Source: Coprinellus micaceus (lineage: Eukaryota; Basidiomycota; Agaricomycetes; Agaricales; Psathyrellaceae). From it: a DNA stretch of 64,000 bases. The translations under genes were made by a program, and so were the position numbers. Numbering within the stretch: position 1 is the stretch's first letter; each line of letters starts with the position of its first letter. Positions 35,501-44,694 of this stretch are shown one piece after another. Location: contig OX596342.1 in NCBI GenBank assembly GCA_951394405.1, positions 1,674,001 through 1,738,000 on the forward strand, in the 5' to 3' direction. The notes beneath the pieces were generated by a model. The model saw only the letters and a program-made list of their open reading frames with translations. It was not told where the DNA came from and made no database searches.

Positions 35501-36075
35501 CCGTGCTGGGAAAGGTTTTGCTGTGATGAACCCGGACATGACACTGGAAGAATATCGCGCCAAGGCGGCAGCAAACGCCTGGTGAATCACTTTGACGCTC
35601 ATGATATCCCTTTTTGTTCTCAAGGCTCTCGGTTGACACCCTTGATGTATTCTTATAACTGGATAACTTCGCTACGAGTCGAGACAACATTTAAGCGCCG
35701 AGGAGCCCTCGAATAGGGGCCTCGGTGCCTTACGCGGTGTGAGAATTCGTTGCCATCTCCGTCTGCCGCACAAAGGCCCCGACTGCCCAACGAGGTTTGT
35801 CTCGAACGTCCTCCACACCGGTCCCTCGAGAGGGCTTGTGATAATTCTTCCTCCTGCAGCGTCACTTTGAGCTACTGCGCTATCCTGGGTATAAACTGAC
35901 CTAACCTTTTCCTTGGCAATTACCTCACTCGGGGCTGGTTTATAACGAAAGCAGTGACGCAGCAGGTCCTGGTGAATCCTCAGTACGGACGGTGAGCTTC
36001 AGTCTCCGAGTTGGTTAGAAGAAAGAACTGAAGATCCTGTAGGCATAGTCATTTTACACCATGTCTCTAGCGAAA
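32520..36075 (+). repeat. Segmental duplication, right copy (unit B)
   Basis: A direct repeat of 29605-32220 that carries the complete CorA-like gene and runs into the intact SNARE gene. Both copies keep the TTTAAGCGCC motif downstream of the CorA stop (31876 and 35690). Confidence 0.8.
32745..35585 (+). CDS. CorA-like membrane protein, copy B (full length)
   Basis: The intact paralog of copy A. The same exons give the N-terminal domain (PLFLATVLRKSW, YVWYSYKSNRTTY), the helical stalk (DHIERLEYLLDVHKTLE), membrane helix 1 with FLPGTFVSALFSM and helix 2 in WWLFPTITIPLTIAVFAIW. A long proline/serine-rich cytosolic tail of about 390 residues follows, ending AKAAANAW. The tail repeats a short pattern four times: MTLEEL, TMDEF, LTVDEF and MTLEEY. 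The GMN signature of real CorA channels is absent, so magnesium transport is doubtful. Signalling or membrane scaffolding is an alternative. An upstream in-frame ATG at 32649 exists, but the start at 32745 is shared with copy A. Confidence 0.8.
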
Positions 36076-37031
36076 CTCACTTCGATATCCACCAAGACCC
36101 TCTCACTCCTTCTCGAGCGACAGAGACTTCAAACTCTCCCTTCGTTTTCCAATCCATTGACCGATTCTCCGAATGGATCCTCTTCAAATCCCCTACATCT
36201 CCCACAAATCAAGAAAAACCTGGCACAGCTGCGGAGTGGGATCATTGAGTTGGAGAGGACCGGCGGAGGGGGCGAGGCCGTCCAGTTGTTGAAGAACCAG
36301 TACGAACGGATGCGAGGGATGCTAGGGGACGACGCGGACGGCATTCCAGTCCTCGACGAGGATGACTCGCCGACACCGAGGCTAGGGACACCCTCGTCCC
36401 AATCGCAGATGAGCGTCTACGCAACGCCGGCGAGCAGTTACGCCACCCCACGCGCAGCTTCACCCGCGCCCATGCCGTCGATAGGCATCACTGCGAATAG
36501 CGCAGCGTCAAAACAAGACTCAGCGACTGCGGCGCGGTTCCTCTCATCAACATCCACATTTTCGTCGAGCTCCCACACGAGGAACGACAGTGACGGGGTG
36601 TTTACCCCTTATACCGACGACCCCACAGGCAGGACCCCACCTCGGATAGCGGAAGATGATGGGGAAGGAGATACGGGTATACTGCTTCAACAGCAGAGGT
36701 TCATGATGGACGAGCAGGATCAGAGGCTGGACCAGCTTTCGCATTCGATTAATCGACAGCATCATATCAGTATACAGATTAACGACGAATTGGACGTGCA
36801 CCAAGGACTGTTGGAGGAGCTAGATGATGGCGTGGACAGAACTGGAGGACGAATGGGAACTGCGAGGAGGAAGTTGGATAGGGTTGCGAAGGGCATTAAG
36901 GAGAACAGTGAGTCCTCATATAAACTCTGAATTAAGGAAGGTGACGCTGATACCTTTGTCTAGGTTCTGTCTTTGCGATTGGAGTTCTCATCTTCGTGCT
37001 ATTGATTCTGATCATTGTGCTGAAAACATAA
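36061..37031 (+). CDS. Qc-type SNARE, syntaxin-like (Syn8/Tlg1-like)
   Basis: A tail-anchored SNARE for endosomal/Golgi vesicle fusion. The N-terminal helices (LAKLTSISTKTLSLLLERQR, then IKKNLAQLRSGIIELE) are followed by a low-complexity Ser/Pro linker. The SNARE helix runs from RFMMDEQDQRLDQLSHSI through NDELDVHQGLLEELDDGVD, with heptads and a central glutamine. A second exon after a short intron gives the C-terminal membrane anchor FAIGVLIFVLLILIIVLKT. The total is about 310 residues. The anchor exon begins inside the tail, a phase-1 intron. The promoter and first codons were copied in the neighbouring duplication. The exact paralog group (Syn8 or Tlg1) is not certain. Confidence 0.85.
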
Positions 37032-37621
37032 CCTTGAGCCGCCCCCATTTCCATCTCGTAGTCCTCTCCCTTCACACTTCTCCACGCAATCTACTGTACC
37101 ACCTCTATGACCCGTTATACCCTCCACATGTACATGATATTGAACACCCCTACCCTTGTGTTTAGGTCCTATCTGTTACTCGGTTTCCTCCGGGAACAAG
37201 GGCACGTTGGTTCTAGTTTCGCCGCTCGCGCAGTTCCACCTTGCTCCGTCCAGCTCTCCACGTTTCGGCCGCTGTGAAACACACTTCCCCCTCGCGTCCC
37301 CTCCCTCGTCTTTGGTGCGTAACCAGGAGACTCCTGGAATCTTACGGCGTCCTAACTTCGACTCCTCGATAGTTATATAGATCGAAAGATGACGGTAGTT
37401 CTCAATGAACCGCAAGCCCCGAACCAATCAAGGAGGCGTGTCTATCATATTTGGGCGCTTAATCTTCCTGGCAGTGGCCGCACGCAGTGCTTCAAAATTC
37501 TGGCTGTCACGGTGTCAGTGCGCTGTATCGACCTGTGCTGCTGACGGGGTGTTTGAAGCTTGACAAGGTGTGAATGTTCCTGACCTTCCCCAACCGCCGC
37601 GCACGACCTTGAAAGGAAACC
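37032..37621. other. Intergenic spacer before BTB-2
   Basis: No gene. GGGCGCTTAA, the recurring motif on the minus strand, lies at 37453, about 165 bases before the BTB-2 start. Confidence 0.5.
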
Positions 37622-38738
37622 ATGTTGACAATGGCCACCGACGACCTCGAGGCTGACGGTGTCCCCTCGCGCTGGCTCGAGCCCTATCGACGACGTTACC
37701 GTACTATCCTCGATAGCCCGAGCTCTGGAGCCATAGGCATGTCAGGAGAGGATTCAAAAGCACACAAGCCTAGGTCCTACTCATGGGAGCTAGTGTCATT
37801 CAAAGTGCGTCTTAATGACCCCGCCAATCGCTGCCCCTATGCCCCTAACTAGCCATGTAGGTAGAGGACGAGGTCTACCGTATTCCTCGCCATGGATTTA
37901 CCGACTTCTCAGAAGTCTTTGACTCGATGTTCACCGTGCCTCAACCCGAGGGGCCGAGAGAAGGCCAAACGGATGACCATCCCATTGTGTTGCCCTCGTG
38001 TACGAAGCTGGAGTTTGAGAGCTTGTTGGAGGTGATATATCCCGTTTCAAAGTGCGTGTATCCTTTTGGCTTTAAACCTTATTAACTTTGTTGACTCACG
38101 AGCGCTCTCGCCTCATTCTTTAGGTGTGTAAATCGTCCACCGCTTTCGAAAGAGGAGTGGATAGGAGTGCTGAAGCTGTCAACCATGTGGTCCATGGACG
38201 AGGTTCTCTCATCCTTATTCGCCAGTGGCACGCCCTAGCACTAACCCTATCATGACTTTAGGCCCGAAACCTCGCAATCGATAAAATATCGACTCTCACA
38301 GGCAACACAGTGGAGAGACTTGTCCTGGCCAAAGCCTACAGAATTCCTCAATGGCTCATTGACGGGTACTTCACGATAGTCGCAAACTGGTCTGGTAACA
38401 GGTGGTCTATGGAAGACTTAAGTAGCGAGCTCGGGTGGGAGACCACAGCCCGCCTCTTAGACCTCGCGTTGAGGGCAAAGGGACCAACGAAGGAACCGAC
38501 TTACAGCACTGTCAAGCTCACGGTGACCTGCGTGGACTGCCAGCTCGATACCGAGGTAAATATTCCCAATCCGATCCAAGGGGATTGCGAGGTTCAGTGC
38601 CCACATTGTCGGGGTCGGGTTCTGCACGCGTCTCCGAAGGTTGGGGACCCACCTGCCAAGACGACTCCCCGTCTCCGTGGAGAAGCTTTGCGGAAGGCCG
38701 TAGAGGATGCGTTCAAAGAGGAGCTAGCGTCGTTGTAA
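37622..38738 (+). CDS. BTB/POZ-like domain protein 2 with zinc ribbon
   Basis: A paralog of BTB-1 and BTB-3. Four exons encode a charged N-terminus, the BTB-like core (VEDEVYRIPRHGFTDFSEVF, LPSCTKLEFESLLEVIYP, KEEWIGVLKLSTMWSMDE), a helical part (LAKAYRIPQWLIDGYFTIV) and a treble-cysteine insert with CVDC and CPHC that should bind zinc. It ends KEELASL. About 280 residues. Two in-frame ATGs (37622, 37631) are possible starts. The zinc insert suggests binding to a partner protein or nucleic acid. No enzymatic residues are visible. Confidence 0.8.
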
Positions 38739-39344
38739 ATATCATGGCAGCGGTCCGCCTTGTTCTTGTAAACCCCTGTTGTACTTATCTCTTTCAGTTC
38801 TCATTTCATTTCCTTGGCGTCTCCGCTCTTCTTTCTGCTCTCCTTGCGTTTGAATGCCAACCACCAAAGCCCCTGCCACCGCCCGATTCAGCTCGCCTGA
38901 GGTAAAAGTTTGTATTGGGGTCGTGATCATCTTCCCCAACGGACAGGCTACTCGAACTCTCGCCGCAAGTTCGTGGTCCTATCATTCTTGTGCGTTCATT
39001 ACAGCCCTCTTCTCAACTTATCGTGACACGCTAAGTTTGGTGTCATCTTAGAATCCCCGTCTGCCTCAGGCTGCTATTTCTCTCTTTTATCGCGTCACAT
39101 ATCAACAGTTTTCGGATGTGATCTGGAAGCCTCCAGTAGCGACGGAGAGTACCCCAAGGGAGATGGCACTTTCCATCCTAGGGGTGGCGCTGTTCGTAAC
39201 AGTCCTGTCGACCGGGGATACTTGCGTGCCATGACGAACATTTTGCGTCCCAGCCCGCGAAAAGGAGAGCTTCCCGAATCCTTAAAGCCCGCCTAGGGAC
39301 ACCCCTCCTTTCAAGCCCTCCTTGGACCCCTGGCCCCCGGAACC
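38739..39344. other. Intergenic spacer between BTB-2 and BTB-3
   Basis: I see nothing coding. It must hold the promoter of BTB-3. A longer, weakly supported leader could precede the chosen BTB-3 start. Confidence 0.45.
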
Positions 39345-40342
39345 ATGAACCCTCCAACGACGGCGGACCCAGCGCCAAGGCCCAAGATATACTCCTACCA
39401 ATTGGTATCGTTCAAGGTCCGTAAAATGCCTCCTGCCCGAACATGATGAAGACCGCTCTCTTTTCAGGTAGAAGATCGAGTGTACAGAGTACCCCGCCAC
39501 GGCTTCACAGAGTCCTCCGAGGTCTTCGAGTCCATGTTCACTCTGCCTCAGCCCAACGGGTCTAAAGAGGGGGAGATCGACGAGAACCCCATCGAGCTGC
39601 CATCCTGCACCAAGTTGGAGTTCGAAAGTTTGCTGGAGGTACTGTACCCCCCTGCAGCGTTAGTCTTTGTATCTATTCTCCTTCGAGTCATCCCGCGGAC
39701 TGACCGCTTCTCCACCTATATTAGATGCTTCCCACTAGCCCAGCTATCGAAAAACCAATGGATAGGGGTCCTGAAATTATCGACCCTGTGGTCCATGGAC
39801 AAGGTCCTCGCGCTTCTCCGCCCTACACTCGACTGGAGTACTGAGTTGCCGTTTGTTAGGTTCGACAGATGGCAATAAAGGAAATCAAGAACTGTAGCGG
39901 CCTTCCGAATGGCCTCGGTAATCTGGAGAAGGTCGTACTGGCAAAACGGTATCGCATTCCCCAGTGGCTTCTCGAAGGGTACATTACCTTGGTGGAAAAC
40001 TGGGCGACCAACCGATGGTCTCTCGCGACTCTGGGCAGCAACCTCGGCTGGGAGACGACTTCCCGTATCTTGGCGCTCGCGGTCAAAGCTAGAGAACCGA
40101 TATCTAGCTGCGTGAGCCCTGCCGTGCCGGTGCTGTCGTGTTCAGTGTGCAGGAATAGCATACCATGGCCGGCCAATGGGCCTAACTTGCCACATCAAGT
40201 CCACTGCCCGACTTGTCATGGAATTCATTTTTATGGGACAGCGAATCCCGTTCCGCCGACGATTTCAACTCAGTTACTCGGGGAAGCCCTCAAGAGAGCC
40301 GTGGAGGAGGCGTTCAAGGACGAGTTGGCGTCCATGCGTTGA
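39345..40342 (+). CDS. BTB/POZ-like domain protein 3 with zinc ribbon
   Basis: The third paralog. Four exons: a short N-terminus (MNPPTTADPAPRPKIYSY), the core VEDRVYRVPRHGFTESSEVF, LPSCTKLEFESLLEVLYP and NQWIGVLKLSTLWSMDK, the helical part LAKRYRIPQWLLEGYITLV and a zinc-ribbon-like CSVC ... CPTC. It ends FKDELASMR. Closest to BTB-2. The last exon starts at ATGGCAATA after a GACAG acceptor, so an internal start could make a short isoform. The gene appears intact. Confidence 0.78.
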
Positions 40343-41234
40343 GGATATTCCCCGGGTCAATCTGTATCTTCTTCATCCATACCCTCTTTTCCTCCGTAAT
40401 TTTGTGTCCTGGGTTCAGCTGCTCCGTTCGGATCTGCGTGCTTAACTTTCTACTGGGCCTCTTCCGGCCAGCCCTCAGCCCAGAGGTGAATTCAGGATTT
40501 CAACCCTCACTACTAGGACCGGCGGTTCCGGTAGCCTTACGAGACTTGGACTTGACGGAATGTGACGTACTGGCGCCTAATCCCAACTGGGCTACACACA
40601 CGAGAATGATGGGCCCCGTCATCGGTGTCGATCCGGGGCTCGGGCTCGCACTACTTTTACAGACTGCTGGAAGCCTGGAACGCTTCGACTCAAGTCTCAA
40701 AGAGTATCTCACAGAGGTCGTGAGGCGCCACGTCGCACAGTAGCGAATCTAGAGCGCTCGGGCGGACCAGCGAAGCACCATCACACCCGCAACTCGCCCA
40801 CAATGATTTTGAAATTCAGGAATCCGAAGTCGAGGGAACCGAATACGCGTGTTATAATTTCTGAGGACGTCAAGGATGCGCTGATGGTATCCTGCACGCC
40901 TCCGCTAAGGAAGGCAAGGCGCTTTTTATGGAAAGGTACCACGCCTACAAGCGTTCCCAGAATACCACCGCTACGGCATTCCCTGCTCTGCAAATTCGGT
41001 ACACTGTAGACTCGCAGCCTGGGCTCGACGTGACCCTGGATAGAAGGCGGGAGACCCTGTAAGCTCAAGGGCTGCCAGCAAACTAGTTGTGCATTATTTG
41101 GTGTGCGGACGGCTATATAACCTAGACACGTCTCGCTCAATTGTCTTCATTCCAGCTTCTCTCAAGCCTTCCATTCCTTCAACCAACCAACCACACCTTC
41201 TCACTTCCTCTACCAACCCGCTCCATCAGTCAAG
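40343..41234. other. Intergenic region between BTB-3 and hydrophobin 1
   Basis: No gene I can support. Two overlapping frames near 40380-40740 look like chance. The right end holds the hydrophobin promoter. Confidence 0.5.
41094..41120 (+). promoter_or_regulatory. Core promoter of hydrophobin 1
   Basis: A TTATTTGGTG block lies just upstream of GGCTATATAACCT. The TATA element is about 115 bases before the ATG. Nearly the same pair of blocks stands before hydrophobin 2, in the opposite orientation. Confidence 0.6.
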
Positions 41235-41689
41235 ATGTTCGCCCGCGTTCTCTCCCTCGCCACCGTTGCCTCTCTCTTCGTCTTCGCTGCCGCCGCTCCC
41301 GCGAACTCGCAGTGCAACGCCGGCCAGACCTACTGCTGCAATGAAACTCAAGACGTCAAGCACACTGACCAGAGGACCAGCCTCATGATGTCACTCGTCG
41401 GCATCGACGCTTCCACCCTTACTGGTGTGGTTGGGACCAACTGCTCCCCTATCAGCGCTTTGGCGATTGCTGGAAATAGCTGGTGAGTATTTCCCTACAC
41501 AACGGGTATTGTGATGGAATAGAGGCTGATTTGAGCGACCTCGCGTTACAGCACCTCTCAGCAGGTTTGTTGCCAAAACAACAAGTACGGTGAGTTGTTG
41601 TCTTCATTTTCACCGACTGTGCGTCTGACATACCACTTCCAGATGGCCTCGTCGTCGTGGGTTGCACCCCTATCAATGTCTCCTTATAG
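41235..41689 (+). CDS. Class I hydrophobin 1
   Basis: A small secreted amphipathic protein that coats aerial hyphae and spores or helps attachment. Three exons encode a signal peptide (VLSLATVASLFVFAAAAP) and the eight-cysteine pattern: a single C, then CC in QTYCC, C in TNCSP, C after GNSW, CC in QQVCCQNN, and a final C in VVVGC. It is about 107 residues. The wide spacing between CC and the next C fits class I. The gene ends CTPINVSL. The paralog at 55.1-55.6 kb on the other strand shares exon structure and promoter. Confidence 0.95.
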
Positions 41690-42218
41690 AGAGGGCGCTG
41701 CGCCGACTTGCTCATAGCCTCCTCGGAATATTTTACCCGCTGTCGCGCTCTCGTGGTGTCACCACGCATACACTCCTTTCTATAATCCATAGTTTATACT
41801 CGAGTAACACAATAATACACATCCAGCCCTTTGCGAACTTCTTTCTCTGCGCTGCAAGGCCGCATCTAAGCCACGAAAGGGCGACACAAGCATTTAAGCG
41901 CCCAAGATCCACTCGGCAATCTCCGTGATTCACTCTCCGACGTCCGGCCGGTGAGCCGGCTGCAGTTAGAGCCGACACGGTTCGAGGTTCACGGCTTGTT
42001 CTTGTCACCCCATCTTCTTACTACCCAGATTCTTCCTCTCTCTTCCCCCTTTTCTCGGTACCTGGCCCACTGGGAGGACTACGGGACACTGAAGTCGAAT
42101 CGAAAAGACCTCTCAAGGAAGTCGAAAGAGCGCATTGGTAGCTCTAGGTTGAAGACGTAATCGTCTGAATAATCGAATATCAACCTTCGGTGCGGACCTC
42201 TGGAGGATCTTGGAAACG
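41690..42218. other. Intergenic spacer before the CUE gene
   Basis: No gene. TTTAAGCGCCC lies at 41893-41903. Confidence 0.5.
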
Positions 42219-43188
42219 ATGAGCGAGGTGGTGAACGTCTTGGTCGCATTCGCGGTCATTATCTTCTTGTTCCGATGGATAACGAATACAGGTGTGTGGC
42301 CCACTGTGCTATTTCGGGGATCGAGAGCTGAATTGCGTATTGATCCATTCATTTCAATTCATTATATTTATGGGTGGTGCTGGCGGGACTTTAGGGAACG
42401 ACGGTGGAACGGATGAGCAGAGGAGAGCTGCAACGATGCTTGGCTTCAGGCCAAAGCGTGTTACACCCGAGATGGTGCGTCCCCGACATACTTGCGGTCT
42501 TCATCCATGGTTCACTTCTAACGAACTTGAACGACTTTCAGATTGAGAGCGTGTCTGTCATGTTCCCCGATATCCCAACGTACGTCTTACCAACTCTCGG
42601 TCCCACCATCCTTTCGCCAACTGACAGAATGCTGGGGCGGGTCTAGACCTAATATCCACTACGACCTTCTTCGAACTGGCAACGTCGAACTGACAACGAA
42701 CAAGATCCTCGAACGAGGTTTCCTCGAATCCGTACGTCCACTTCTCCCTCTCCGCACATCCACTCAAACCGACATCGCCTCGTGCACCCACAACAGCCTC
42801 CAGGCGCTTTCCACACACTCTACCCCCAAAACTCCGGTTCCAGTGCACAAGGCACACGGCCCACCGTCGGGTCCTCGTCATCAATACACACAAAGAACGC
42901 ACCATCGCTCATTCAACGGTATCACCTCGAGGACCGGGTGCAGAACGGAGAGACGGTGGAGGAGGAGAAGGTTGGAGGCAAGGCGGCCTGGGAGGACAGC
43001 CCTGAGAAGAGGGAGGCGAGCTTGAAGGAGAGGAAGGCTCAGATGATTTTGGCTGCGAGACAGTGCGTACCCGTACCTTTCTGGCTGGAAGTGTTAAACT
43101 GACAGACTATCGCCCCACTCGCGTTCACAGACGTTTCTTGGCCGCTCAGCAGGACAAACCAGGCGCTTCCACTTCAACGTCTGCCTGA
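42219..43188 (+). CDS. CUE1: CUE-domain ER membrane protein (Cue1-like)
   Basis: A short ER-anchored adaptor that recruits a ubiquitin-conjugating enzyme for ER-associated degradation. Exon 1 encodes one membrane helix (VVNVLVAFAVIIFLFRWI). After a linker (RRAATMLGFRPKRVTPEM) comes the CUE domain, split over two introns: IESVSVMFPDIPT, then IHYDLLRTGNVELTTNKIL and ERGFLE. A Ser-rich linker leads to a basic C-terminal helix (KERKAQMILAARQRFLAAQQ) like the E2-binding region of Cue1-type proteins. The join after the membrane helix uses an acceptor at CTTTAG. About 205 residues, six exons. The start is the ATG just before the helix. Confidence 0.85.
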
Positions 43189-43546
43189 GCATCGAGTGGG
43201 TTTCTTGGATTGCACGGCGTCGCACAATCTGACCGCGAGCTGGCCATGCATACACGCTCTACTCTCCCTGGTCACTCAACTGAGCATGGGGGCGCATGAT
43301 TTAGCTATATCCTAATCGACCTATAAACTACCCCTAATATGATGCCCCTTGCATGCCTTCTCCCAAGTCTTGGCGCGCAGAGGTGGTTCGGTCATCATTT
43401 GGTGCGAAAGAGATTAGATAAGATCTACCGAGTCGCGATGAGATTTAGGGCATTCGCTCCTTGCTTCCTTACCACCTCGTCCCGTAGTCTCTGGAACAGT
43501 GCTGGTGCCCTTTTAACAGACGAACGGCAATCGAACACCCAGGAAA
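43189..43546. other. Intergenic spacer
   Basis: Nothing recognised. It matters because the amidotransferase domain usual in fungal trifunctional tryptophan proteins is not found here. Confidence 0.55.
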
Positions 43547-44501
43547 ATGTCAGAAACGAAGGCCCCTACGATTCTCGAGAAGATCTACGCCCAGCGAGCG
43601 AAGGATGTTGAACTCGCAAAGTCTACCCCTGGAACGACGCCCGAGGACATGAAAGTCTACCTGGACGAGCTCAATCTTGCCCCGACTCTCATTTCCTTTG
43701 TAGACAGGCTGAAGAGGAACCCAGGTTCGTATCCACATTCCAGACACCCAAGGCGTCCCCTCTGAACCTCGATGAACGCGATCCACCCCCCCAGGTTTCT
43801 CGCCATCCTCCTCAATCTCATTAATGTCTGAAATCAAACGCGCCTCCCCCTCAAAGGGCGACATCTCCCTCTCCGCCAACGCCGCCTCCCAAGCCCTCAC
43901 CTACACCCTCTCCGGCGCCTCCACTATCTCCGTCCTCACCGAGCCCACCTGGTTCAAAGGTACACTCCTCGACCTCCGTCTCGCCCGGCAGGCCGTCGAC
44001 AACATCCCTACACGGCCTGCATTCCTCCGGAAAGACTTTATCCTGGATGAGTACCAGATCGACGAGGCCAGGCTGTATGGAGCAGATACGGTCTTATTGA
44101 TCGTCGCGATGCTCTCACCAGAGAGGTTGAAGGCGTTGTACGAGTATAGTACGAAGGTGAGGGGAATGGAGCCCCTGGTGGAGGTGAACAACGCGGAGGA
44201 GATGAAGCAGGCGTTGGAATTGGGTGCGAGGGTTATTGGAGTGAACAACAGGAATCTACACGATTTCAATGTGGATATGGGCACGACGAGCAGGTTGGCG
44301 GATATCGTGTTGGAGCATAACAAGAAGAGTGGCAAGGAGACGATCTTGTGTGCTCTGAGTGGGATCTCGACGAGGGAGGATGTGGAGGTGTATAGGGGTC
44401 AGGGCGTGGGTGCGGTGCTGGTGGGTGAGGCGCTTATGCGTGCGCCGAAGGGGCAGATGGAGGTGTTCATCAAGAGCCTGCTTGGCTGGGAGTCGTCATA
44501 G
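43547..44501 (+). CDS. Indole-3-glycerol-phosphate synthase, single domain
   Basis: It closes the indole ring in tryptophan synthesis, turning CdRP into indole-3-glycerol phosphate. Two exons give about 295 residues of a TIM barrel. Motifs: [15 protein letters not shown] at the N-terminus, the substrate loop [12 protein letters not shown], the catalytic [30 protein letters not shown] and the phosphate-binding end [12 protein letters not shown]. All expected active-site lysines and glutamates seem present. Fungal synthases are normally the middle domain of a trifunctional protein (TrpG-TrpC-TrpF). Here the flanks hold neither partner, so this is a stand-alone version. Confidence 0.92.
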
Positions 44502-44694
44502 TCGCGGGGAGGGGAGGGGGGAGATGAATGACGATCCAAAAGACAATTATACCCAATGATTGAGGACAGCGGGTTGACCATCCACGCGCAGACTAACCTC
44601 CGCAGAACTCACAAGAACCCCCAATGGAAAGCGGTATACATACACAATAAATACAGCAATTAGCGGCTACAACCCCACAGCGAAACGGTTGAGC
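44502..44694. other. Spacer between convergent genes, with a G-run
   Basis: A guanine-rich tract at about 44505-44521 follows the synthase stop directly and may be the 3' end signal region. No gene. Confidence 0.5.

Noticed and set aside
40377..40743. Open frame on the plus strand after BTB-3
   Set aside because: It overlaps the 3' end of BTB-3 in another frame and has no motif. An equally long frame lies on the other strand.
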